A stretch of DNA of 64,000 nt from Euclidia mi (lineage: Eukaryota > Arthropoda > Insecta > Lepidoptera > Erebidae). Below, one piece after another: positions 31,201 to 38,580 of the stretch. The stretch covers positions 45,488,394 to 45,552,393 of the forward strand of contig OX123187.2 of the NCBI GenBank assembly GCA_944739405.2. The letters run 5' to 3'. The position numbers and the translations under genes were made by a program. The notes under the pieces are model-generated. The model was not told where the DNA came from. It saw only the letters and a program-made list of their open reading frames with translations, and did not search any database. Numbering within the stretch: the first letter of the stretch is position 1; every line of letters starts with the position of its first letter.

Positions 31201-33569
31201 GATGCTTGTGACCAATGTATTCTTAGTTACTCGTCAGGTAAAACAAAAATAGCTGTATAATATAATAATTTGCAAATTGAGCAAGTGGTCGTCCAGAAGG
31301 TTTACTTAGAATCATTAGACTAATTATCGAACAGCCGTTTGTCCGGCCCACACGCGTCTAACTTCTGACGTTAATCCAGGCAATTAGCTAGAGTCTTAAC
31401 AGGTACCTAATTCGTTCCCTAATTGCTTGTACCTTAAAAAGCTTAATTACCAGAGTAACGAAATAGCTCTCGTTCGTCTACGTCAAAGTCTCTTGAAGTC
31501 CTACTTAATCACTATCCTTTTGAGAGGACTATAGCGATATTATTACGATAAAAATAGCCTTTATTTTCTGACGTAATATGAATAAGCCTTCTTAAGAGAC
31601 TGGTAATCATAAAGTAGGTACTTATATATTATATCGATAACAAAGGAATTCACTGGCTCAGTGCTTTGACGTAGGTAATCATAAGTTCTATTCAGTAATT
31701 CAGACGTAGATAAAATATATTTTGGCAATGATGTGTTTTGACGTTGGGAAGTGTGAGAGTAGCTAAATAATTACGTCTTTCAATGGATTAGTTATGTATT
31801 CACTTAAATAAAGCTTGGAGATGATTGAGATGAAAGATTTCATTTTTATTTTTTGATGTTATTAAGCTTCCTGTGGAGGGGAAAATGCACCAAATTAATA
31901 ATAAAATATTTTACTATGCATTTGAAAAATAAATAATAATTAATGCTCTAGTGTTTATCTATCTGTTTTAACGCGCTAATAACAGGGATCATGATTATTT
32001 AGTAACGCTATAGGCTTAAAGCAACGTCTCCTGCAGGCTGCATACGAAAGAAATAATAGACATCTATACGTGTGGACTGGTGGAGCAGGGGCAAAATCTG
32101 GTCGTTAACCAAGAATGAATGCTATGGACATCCCCATCAGACTTTAAGACCCAAGATAGGTACTTGTACAATATCAGATTGGTACGTACTTTGCTGCTGT
32201 AAACTGAACATGAGTCCTTTAGGCGGCCGCCAGCGCTTGAGGTGCAGTGCCTTGTTCACCATGATCCTGATAGTGTTGTCAAGGAAGTGCCGCCTCTCCT
32301 CCTCCGTCATCTCTTCCTCTAGGAACTGCTCCAGGCCTTTCATCAGATCAGGGTCTTTGACGTCATCGTCTGGATCTATACCTATGCTGTTGAGACAGTA
32401 AAAACGTTATGATAAGGTAGTAGACATTTTGTGAAGACAATATTGTAAGACCCAATGACTAGGAGACTAGATGGAATTGTGATCTTCAATTTATGAATAG
32501 TGCCTCTACCATGAGATTAGCTATCGAATTTCTCGTGTTCGATTTGAAAAGCGTTAGTCGCACTGACTGAAGACCGTTCAACTGTGTCTTTAGGTAGGTA
32601 CTATGAGTTATGTCTCACGTAGATTCGAAAGGCGTTCGGCGCACTGATAAAAGACCTTATTGTCTTGTGTATTGTGTAGGTATTGACTGCCTCGTTGGTC
32701 TCGCGACATAAATGTGCGCGTGGGATTAGGTGGCCTCGGGCTCGATGCCCGGGTCGGGCAAAGTGTTATTGGGTTTTTCCGTTAGGAAATTCTCAGTAGC
32801 AGCACGGAGTCTGGTAATGTGCCCGATACGGTAATAGGCTCGCATACAGCGGGATACTGCAAGTCAGGTATCTGCATGGAACCCACCATTTCTATATCCC
32901 TTATCCTTTTAGAGGAGTTCGGTATTGTCCACCTTTTTCTATTGCAATACTTGGGTTGGTCAATCCGAGGGTGCGTGGTGGGTTCCTCTTTCCTTCCATT
33001 AGGTTCGATTGGAGACATCCTAAAACAGGACAGGTCCTCATGCATGCTCTTCTGTTCAGGGTACTTCTACCCTGAACAGAAGAGCATGCATGAGGAATCT
33101 GATGGGAGTGAATGAAGCAAGAGAGATATGTCAGGATCGTTGCAAATGGCGTTCCGTATTCTCTGCCTACCCCTCCGGGAAACAGGCGTGAGTCTATGTA
33201 TGTATAAGTACTTGCCTTTTCCGCCCAGTGCTGAGTACTCATCGAAGATATTCAGGAACAAAAGGTAGGTTACCTTACCTGCTGCTTATTTATATTGTAA
33301 TTCTAATAATTATTCCTTTTAACACTTTGATGGATATTAAACGCCTATAAAGGCGTTATAACAATATAACCTCTATTGTGTCTTGTTTACTGTCTTTCAA
33401 AATGTAGTCCTAGTAAATGCTTCTAGAACTTACTTGCACATGTCGTGAATTTTCATCATACTAGCGGTGAGCTTTGTAGGCGACGACGCAAGTAGTAGGT
33501 GCTTCAAGTGCCGCTGCACTGAAGTCCACCAGGGAAGGTCGCAGGGTAACATTACAAGGGCCATCTCGA
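18254..33569 (-). CDS. PARG-like protein, 16 coding exons, 5' end not found
   Basis: Assembled by consistent splice sites and phases. Exons, 5' to 3': 33,434-33,569; 32,190-32,386; 31,021-31,162; 30,578-30,671; 29,730-29,909; 29,020-29,184; 28,064-28,229; 25,538-25,684; 24,381-24,599; 23,785-24,016; 22,776-22,915; 21,829-21,943; 21,199-21,394; 20,422-20,649; 18,966-19,154; 18,254-18,424 (stop TAG). They give about 904 residues without an internal stop. The homology is to poly(ADP-ribose) glycohydrolase, which hydrolyses ADP-ribose chains made by PARPs. The family signature GGG-X6-8-QEE is here GGD-X7-QEC (residues 239-251), and GNWGCG-AFGG is GNWGCG-TRHRG (805-815). About 470 residues separate ELNK (331-334) from ATGNWGCG (803-810), where typical PARGs have about 20. 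The frame is intact, so it is probably a functional non-catalytic or altered protein. The first exon(s) lie upstream of 33,569; a short ATG frame near 35.7-35.8 kb is only a candidate. Residue numbers count from the first Glu seen. Confidence 0.85.
18785..18905 (-). repeat. LINE 3' end, tail of (TCATCA)n type
   Basis: On the minus strand a decayed coding end (KVAGSAWTQKAENRAQW) is followed by a (GAT)n/(ATG)n tail. It resembles the intact C-terminal piece at 47,932-48,125. 5'-truncated, in the last intron of the PARG-like gene. Confidence 0.6.
19647..19785. mobile_element. Foldback element in PARG-like intron
   Basis: Arms pair over about 60 bp: left TTCAATATTCGGTCTATAG...GATTTTAGATTCG...TTTGACATAA, right its complement in reverse order. 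Short centre. No ORF. Confidence 0.7.
20422..25684 (-). CDS. PARG-like gene: exons of the large catalytic-domain insertion
   Basis: Seven exons (25,538-25,684 to 20,422-20,649) encode about 425 residues with no PARG counterpart. They are Ser/Thr/Asn/Glu-rich (for example SCSTLNSYNSRSPSPHN, DTEEYHSANETND and STTTSTGDWSTDSSS), with a helical charged segment (LSTEDRRQSFADRLREALRR) and a C-terminal lysine-rich stretch (ARKKKLNWM, LKLKKPK). This looks largely disordered and phosphorylatable, with a possible short nuclear-localisation-type basic run; both are inferences. No known domain recognised. Confidence 0.8.
22330..22580. mobile_element. MITE with about 70-bp terminal inverted repeats
   Basis: Ends GGTGTACCAAAAACGG and, on the other strand, GGTGTACCGAAAACCG. 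The similarity runs on through ATACCAGTGATTCAGTACAT and beyond CGAATTTTCCG. 251 bp, non-coding, within the intron between the 21,943 and 22,776 exon edges. Target duplication not clear. Confidence 0.8.
23224..23770. mobile_element. TA-target MITE, copy 2
   Basis: Left end GGGTGTAAAAAGACGC, right end CACAAGG...reading GTGACACCCTG before TA. Same internal words as copies at 8,362 and 46,943. Its right end lies only 14 nt from the donor site of the 23,785-24,016 exon, so this intron starts almost directly with the element. Confidence 0.8.
25798..27700 (-). pseudogene. 5'-truncated CR1/Jockey-type LINE in PARG-like intron
   Basis: Fragments of one RT read across frames from right to left: GWDGISVVFLKRY, then HPIFKGGDGSQVNNYRPIAVLS, QFGFRKNKSTN and TIFLDLAKALDTV, then YGVLQGSILGPTIFLVFINDL and SYANDTAITF (catalytic YADD changed to YAND), and the C-terminal HRAILKVATFKPILFPTAE block. 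A (TAA)n-type tail at 25,800-25,815 marks the 3' end. Several frameshifts and the changed catalytic Asp make it dead. Same strand as the host gene. Confidence 0.85.
26050..26135. repeat. (TG)n/(CG)n-rich microsatellite
   Basis: About 85 bp of alternating purine-pyrimidine sequence, including a CGCGCGCG core, in the LINE 3' region. A good Z-DNA-type composition. Confidence 0.8.
28064..29909 (-). CDS. PARG-like gene: signature-motif exons
   Basis: Three exons cover the first half of the macro-like catalytic domain. CFASSRVGGDALLDGESQ at the end of the first joins ECLSMFMMPELL at the start of the next across a phase-0 intron, so the altered QEC is not an artefact of one read. Further on, VTVCLMDAEDY and EDNVLRELNK match the family's MDA...RRELNKA segment. 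The GYA block expected after the EGVRMFS strand (family GTEQYS) is not recognisable. A TA microsatellite abuts the acceptor of the 28,229 exon. Confidence 0.9.
28246..28291. repeat. (TA)n microsatellite beside a splice acceptor
   Basis: About 46 bp of pure TA, 17 nt upstream of the acceptor of the 28,064-28,229 exon on the minus strand. It replaces most of the usual pyrimidine tract. Confidence 0.9.
29511..29645 (-). mobile_element. tRNA-derived SINE, decayed
   Basis: On the minus strand a B-box-like GGTTCGATTCCCGAG precedes the body word CTCAGTAGCAGC-like region and GGCAACATTACGTGCCC. Same family as 57,926-58,197 but 3'-truncated. Confidence 0.65.
30578..33569 (-). CDS. PARG-like gene: accessory-domain exons 1-4 seen
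   Basis: Four exons encode the helical accessory region of PARG. Landmarks are LPCDLPWWTSVQ; then the acidic EEEMTEEERRHFLDNTI helix and KGLMFSLQQQ; then the exon at 31,021-31,162 with SSMVAHAFFSTYP and FNFTHFFKNL, matching the family's LLANAFF...FN-LF block; then KLKSLLHYFEWL. The third of these is hidden because only its antisense strand shows a long ORF. Its phase (2-nt entry, 2-nt exit) is exactly what joins the neighbours. Confidence 0.85.
30818..30988. mobile_element. GC-rich foldback element in a short PARG-like intron
   Basis: Arms of about 70 bp face each other. Left AGGCCCGGTCACGGCC ... GTGTACATGGCGCGTTTAC, right the reverse complement beginning AGTAAACGCGCCATGTAC and ending GTGACCAGGCCGCTAT. 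It occupies about half of the 349-nt intron between the 30,671 and 31,021 exon edges, so the pre-mRNA can fold into a strong hairpin there. Confidence 0.8.
32688..32872 (+). mobile_element. tRNA-derived SINE, 5' part
   Basis: Starts TGCCTCGTTGGTCTCGCG (A-box region), has a B-box-like GGGCTCGATGCCC, then the family body GGGCAAAGTGTTATTGGG and CTCAGTAGCAGCACGG. The copy stops near ATAGGCTCGCAT; its usual 3' tail is absent here. Confidence 0.75.
33035..33096. repeat. Perfect 29-bp inverted repeat with 4-nt loop
   Basis: 33,035-33,063 (TCCTCATGCATGCTCTTCTG...) is exactly complementary to 33,068-33,096, with loop CTTC. The right arm runs into the LINE tail that begins MRNLMGVNEARE. Confidence 0.95.
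33068..33215 (+). pseudogene. RTE-like LINE 3' terminus
   Basis: Encodes the last residues of the LINE protein (MGVNEAREICQDRCKWRSV then FSAYPSGKQA and stop TGA), followed by GTCTATGTATGTATAAG. Shows an unmutated version of the tail seen at about 700-810 and lets the SINE tails be recognised. Confidence 0.8.
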
Positions 33570-33639
33570 CTGAAACAACAACAATGTTCATATTAATAAA
33601 GATATTTCGAACTTACTAAGTATTTAATTCATTCTTAAA

Positions 33640-34340
33640 CTAGACGTCGTCGCCAGCGGCTTCGCCCGCTGCCGACGCCGGTACAAATAAACCTTCCTCT
33701 TGAATCATTATATCTACTTATTAAAAAAAAACCGCATTGCAATCCGTTGCTTAGTTTTTAAGATTACCTAAGCTTAATCTTAAAAACTAAGCAACGGATT
33801 TCAATGCGGTTTTTTTAACGGATAATTCAACGGATTTCAAATTCAAGTGTGGCGTAAGGCCTTCGCCGCCTTCGGAAATTACGTCGCGGATCTTCCGTTA
33901 CGGTAAACGCTGAGAGTGATCAGAGCGACGGGTCATCCGCATAGTGTGCCTGGTATTAGTTATTTATATACAATAACTTGTATGGGCGGACCGCCGTGGA
34001 AGATCCGCGACGGAATTTCCGTCAAGTGTGGCGAAGGCCTTAAGCATACATAGGGACAGACAGACAGAAGACAGACTTTGTTTTATAGGTACTACGTAGT
34101 GATAGTGAAGACGTCTCCCACGTCAATATTTATAAAAATCTTGCGTTACTGACTGACTTACAGATAATGCCTAGCCGAAACTAGGGAAGATAGGAAAGAA
34201 GCTGAAATTTGGCATGTACCTATCTTTGTTCCTTAGGGAGTGCAGGAGAGAACTAAGAGAGGACTTTTGGAAATTTTGACCTTAAAAGGTTAAAATAGTC
34301 CCACGAGGGCAGAGCTTTGGGCGAAGTCTGGTATAAATCC
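33640..34340. repeat. Lepidopteran interspersed repeat, composite
   Basis: Contains words common to moth repeats: GCGGCTTCGCCCGC, CTTGAATCATTATATCTA, CATACATAGGGACAGAC and TTTGTTTTATAGGTACTACG. A second block at 34,130-34,335 has CTTGCGTTACTGACTGACTT, GAAATTTGGCATGTACC and GGGCGAAGTCTGG. No ORF. The exact family is not assigned. Confidence 0.55.
33724..33817. repeat. 43-bp-arm hairpin
   Basis: Arms AAAACCGCATTGCAATCCG... and ...CGGATTTCAATGCGGTTTT pair with one mismatch around an 8-nt loop (CCTAAGCT). Lies within the interspersed repeat; looks like two copies inserted or duplicated tail to tail. Confidence 0.9.
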
Positions 34341-34369
34341 TTATTAGATACGAGGAACGCTATAAATAT

Positions 34370-35222
34370 TATATCAGAATACATAAAAAAGTCCATACTC
34401 GAAACAACAATTTGTTGACTACCAAAATGTTGTTTCGGGGTCTCCCTTGTTTGACCAAAAGAAATTTGACAAAAATTTCACTTCCCAAAAAATGTTTCGC
34501 ATAATTTCATTTGTCAAATTATTACTTAGCAAAAAATCTATTCACAAAAAATTATAACGCAAACCTAATGTTTGGGAAATGGACGTTTAATCTATAAATT
34601 ATTTACCAACTAGTTAGTACTTTTAACATTTTTTATTTAGTCAAATATTTCAGTTGGAATAACAGTTTTTACGCAAAATCAATAATTATCCTAATCTAAA
34701 TAGTTCAGTTCCTAGTAACCTACTAAATACAATCTCTTTTTTCTATTGATACAAGTTGTTTCTGGCACTCGCCGGCCGCTACCGCGGCACCGCTCGCTTC
34801 GCTCGCTCGGCTCGTGCGTAGGAGGTCACAGTTCTAACCTAACCTAACCATTTTTTTAATCATTAACCTACTCTAACTACTTCCATAAATAAACTAATAT
34901 CACCAAACGTTTATTGTCTGAAGATTGTTTGCTGTAATAAATCATTTGATTAAAGACCAAATGCCACATTATACTTGGTAAAATTTTGCCAAGTAAAAAT
35001 TTGACTAAATAAAAATATGCGTAATAAAATTATTCGAAATATTGCAATGGTATAAAAAAAAGTTGCTAAAATTTGTTTGGGTAATGAAATTTTGTCAAAA
35101 TCTTTTCGGCAAAACGGCAGGATGCCGTTGTTTCGTGTGCGGATCGAACCCAACCACTTGGCACAGTGCTAAATTGCGAGGCGATCGCTGAAACCACTAC
35201 GCCACCCGTCGGTGGAGTTACT
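34370..35222 (-). repeat. AT-rich repeat with tRNA-like head
   Basis: At the right end, minus strand, GGTGGCGTAGTGGTTTCAG (A-box-like) and GGGTTCGATCCGC (B-box-like) are spaced like a tRNA promoter. The body to the left repeats short CAAA-TTT themes, with a GC-rich centre at 34,760-34,815. Whether head and body form one element is not shown. Confidence 0.45.
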
Positions 35223-35352
35223 ATAGGTACCTTTTGTAACTAGATAAGTTAGGTATGGGTAAGTAGGTATGTGTAGAATGTTAACAGGCACCTACATAAA
35301 AAAGTAATAAGTTTAAAAAAATATGTTACGTAGTAGGTATGTAATTATCATT

Positions 35353-35393
35353 AGCTATCAGGTGTCGCATCTTAGATGCGACATCTGATAGCT
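35353..35393. repeat. Hairpin, 20-bp arms, 1-nt loop
   Basis: AGCTATCAGGTGTCGCATCT is followed by one T and the near-perfect complement ending AGATGTC...reading GACATCTGATAGCT (one mismatch). Confidence 0.85.
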
Positions 35394-35399
35394 TGACTT

Positions 35400-36567
35400 C
35401 GTGTATCTATGAACCCTCGAAATCAACAGTATCGTACCTACCTAAGTACCTACTTATACAGTAGGCAGTAGGTAGGTACATATTATCTACATAAACTAGG
35501 TACAAATATCAATAAAATGTTTATAAGTTTGACAGGTATACAAAATATTGTTTGCTTTTAGGTATGCGGTATTATTACGACTTTACGACTGCGACTGCGC
35601 CAGATGTTATAACTACATTGTTCTAGTGTTATTCTTTTACGCTAACGGCTAAAGCAATCGTCCCCGTTTGTCATTGCTGGAGAATACAGAGCAAGCTGGA
35701 ATTAATGCCTGTTGTGGTGGCTTCATAATTGCCGTTCTGTGTGCCACCAGTGCTACCACCCATAATTACCGATGAAATTACTAATAATATATAGTCTAAG
35801 GATAAAATACCTTCTCTAAGCATGCCACGTAAACGTATAGCGATTAGAGGGTAACGCGAAAAATTCCGTGACATGACATAACATTACATACTTGTAACAT
35901 TATTATTTTTAGAATGCGTTCATAATTATCTTATTCTGTTAATCAAAGTTCTAAACATAATCTAAATAAAATTTGGTAATATTTTGCATTAATAAAGCCG
36001 AACACTAGACTCATAACAGTATATTAATACTAAAATGAATCCTCTTGGCACCAAATCGATAGCGAACACGGTGGACGCTTTTAAACTTGCGCTCTACCGT
36101 CGTCGGTTGTCTTAGAACGCTTCCAATACCATTTGACATTTTGACTTCAATTTGAAGTTTCATGTGGTGTGGAATAAACAGTGCTGCAGTGGTTTCAATA
36201 GGTTTATTTTTGTTTTGTTTTATGTTAAATAGTTATGGTATTTAGCCACAGTGAACTACAAAAGAAACAACACAGCAATATTAAATACGGTTTCATACAT
36301 CAAACGGATAAATATTACGAAATAATTTGGATTGTTGCGTGTGATATAAAATCATTTTATCGTTCTATCAAATGTTGATAATCTTTGATGCCGAATATTA
36401 TATTTGTTTTTAATATATTTAGCATTGAATTCAAACAAGGTCGCAATGAGTGCTATCTGATTTGTTGTATCTATGCACATGTGATAAAGTAACGATAGCG
36501 GATGCGACGCGGCGCACTAAACAGTAGTACATAGCGAAGTATCAAAGTACAAAGGTCAGTTATTAAA
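35400..36567. promoter_or_regulatory. Upstream region of the AK3 gene
   Basis: Contains TACCTA-rich repeats to 35,560 and then unique AT-rich DNA. The last 300-400 bases presumably hold the AK3 promoter and 5' leader. No TATA box could be tied to a start site. A 26-codon upstream ATG frame lies at 36,035. The 5' end of the divergent PARG-like gene may also fall here. Confidence 0.35.
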
Positions 36568-37224
36568 ATGAGTGCGAAGAGTAAATTACTTAAAGCGTTA
36601 ATTCTCGGCGCCCCTGCGTCAGGGAAAGGCACGATATCTTCGCGAATAGTGAAGAAATACAATATCGCACATGTGTCGAGTGGTGACAAGTTAAGAGATC
36701 ACATTGAGAAACAAACTGATTTGGGTAAGGAAGTGAAAAAGTACTTAAACGAAGGGAAACTAGTGCCTGACGATGTTATGATAAAGTTTATGATAACTGA
36801 ACTGAGGAAGGTTGAAAATCAACCATGGTTATTAGATGGGTTCCCAAGGACTGTGGGCCAAGCAAATGCTTTGTGGAAGGTTCAGCCTGTAGATGTGGTC
36901 CTAAACTTAGTAGTGCCATTTGAGGTTATCATTGACAGGGTTAAGAACCGTTGGGTGCATCTAGCTTCCGGTAGAGTGTACAACATAGGATTTAACACTC
37001 CTAAAGTTGAAGGGAAAGATGATGACACTGGTGATGACTTAGTCCAAAGACCAGATGACAAGCCTGAGGCTGTACAGAAACGACTAGAGATCTACGAGAG
37101 TGTAACAAGGCCTGTCATAGAATTTTATAAAGACAAAGGAATTCTTAAAGAGTTTCACGGACGCACTTCAGATGAAATCTGGCCAAAAGTAACAGCATAT
37201 TTAGATCCTATATTTTCTAAGTAG
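36568..37224 (+). CDS. AK3: Adenylate kinase 3 (GTP:AMP phosphotransferase)
   Basis: 218 residues, uninterrupted, ATG at 36,568 in a good context (TTAAAATGAGT). AK3 moves phosphate between GTP and AMP in the mitochondrial matrix, recycling GTP made by succinyl-CoA ligase. The P-loop GAPASGKGT is at 14-22, the NMP-binding SSGDKLR at 37-43, the DGFPRT motif at 90-95, and the LID from about 128 (NRWVHLASGRVYN to VQRPDD at 159-164). As in eukaryotic AK3, the LID lacks zinc cysteines and there is no cleavable presequence. Length matches the family. It has no intron. Either the gene is naturally single-exon or it is a retrocopy, but no poly-A tract or target duplication was seen and every motif is intact. 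It lies upstream of, and divergent from, the PARG-like gene. Confidence 0.95.
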   Translation: MSAKSKLLKALILGAPASGKGTISSRIVKKYNIAHVSSGDKLRDHIEKQTDLGKEVKKYLNEGKLVPDDVMIKFMITELRKVENQPWLLDGFPRTVGQANALWKVQPVDVVLNLVVPFEVIIDRVKNRWVHLASGRVYNIGFNTPKVEGKDDDTGDDLVQRPDDKPEAVQKRLEIYESVTRPVIEFYKDKGILKEFHGRTSDEIWPKVTAYLDPIFSK

Positions 37225-37975
37225 TAGTTTTATTATTAAGAATCATACTGGTGCTTCGATCAATAGAAATAAGAGTAGCAAAATGATAATCAGAATTTAT
37301 ATAATATAAATTATATAATTTTCAGATTGTTCTAAATTTATTGACAATGAATACTGACGAAACCGATGGTATGTTTATATTTACCTTTAAATGAATTTAT
37401 TTGTATTTAGAAATTATTGAAATGAATTTATTTTTTAACAACCCAACTATGAGTATATGTTATAGGTGAATCAGGGTTGTATTCTGATTCAAATCATATC
37501 CAACTAACCCTTCCCGCCTATGAAATAGTATTTTAGTCACAAGTAAGGAGGCAACTGAATTTTGTAGTGTGTGAATTTATAGTGATAAAGACAAGTAGAA
37601 AAATTAGTAGATTGTTTGGATTGTATAGAATTTATAATAATTTTACCAGTAGTTTTCCTAGTCTTCCCATTGGAAATGTACTTATATAGTGTAGCGGTTA
37701 TAAAATGTATATCGAATATAGTGCCTTAGGAAGGCTAAAACGTAGCATAATGTACCTTTAAGTGTAAATTCAGTTCAAGTTCCTGAATTACATATTATGT
37801 CACATAGCTCAAATGAATCACAATGGTTTTAAAATTTTAGATTTTTATTATCATTATTAAGTATACCTATTATTTTGTTATACTCAGTCTTTTACACTTG
37901 TTTGTTGGTTTTCTGATGGTTTTATGTGATAATAAATGTTATTGTAGTTTATTTAATTGTTTCATTGATAACTAG
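37225..37975 (+). other. AK3 3' UTR and downstream flank
   Basis: AT-rich, non-coding. An AATAAA-type signal with AATAAATGTTATTGTAG at about 37,930 could end the transcript; earlier signals are possible. Confidence 0.4.
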
Positions 37976-38580
37976 ATCTCGCTGGCGGCTTTGCCCGCGT
38001 GAATTGTACACCTAAACCTTCTCAGACATCACACTTTCTATTGGTCACTTTCTATCACCAGACACAAATTCGTTTGATCGTTTTTGAGTTTATCGTGTTG
38101 ATACAGACATTCTGCCTGACTGGTGTGGGTCTTCATTTTATAATATGTACAGTCAACTACAAAAGTCGTTGCACACCTCAAACATTTCGTCTAGATTTTT
38201 CATGAATTAAACTCCTCCAGTATTATTCGTTATTCATAAAATATGATCAAAGTCAGTTTTCTTTACCTAAAAATCACAAAACATATTGAGAATCATAATT
38301 AGTTGGGACGAAACAAACATCAAAAACCACGTAAGTGTGTATAGTTTTATGTAGCTGACTGTACTATAATTATGTAGTTTTCTTCTTTTTTTGTTGCATT
38401 TTAAATTAAATCTATCATAATATGCTCGCGGCAGCGCCCGCGTAGGTGTCGCTTATCGCGGCAAAAAGTAGTCCACGTGCTATTCAGACGTACAATTAAT
38501 AAGCTATATTGCAGCAAAGTTTAATCAAAGTAGGTTTTGCTTTAAACAGTTACAAAATACATCCAGCCTTCAACTTTCAT
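37976..38580. repeat. Degenerate lepidopteran interspersed repeat
   Basis: Pieces such as CTCGCTGGCGGCTTTGCCCG, CACACTTTCTATTGGTC, GTGTCGCTTATCGCGGCAAA and AGTAGTCCACGTGCTATTC recur in moth genomes next to decayed transposons. No ORF. Confidence 0.45.

Noticed and set aside
30693..31260. Open frames either side of the 31,021-31,162 exon (70 codons minus, 83 codons plus)
   Set aside because: The plus frame is antisense to the PARG-like exon; the minus frame runs through the GC foldback.
34830..34850. Telomere-like (CCTAA)n
   Set aside because: Only about three units; the word is common in moth repeats and gives no evidence of an interstitial telomere.
35671..35874. Short ATG frame (MGGSTGGTQ...) as first exon of the PARG-like gene
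   Set aside because: Phase could fit the 33,434-33,569 exon, but the donor would be weak (GTATTC) and there is no homology; kept only as a candidate.
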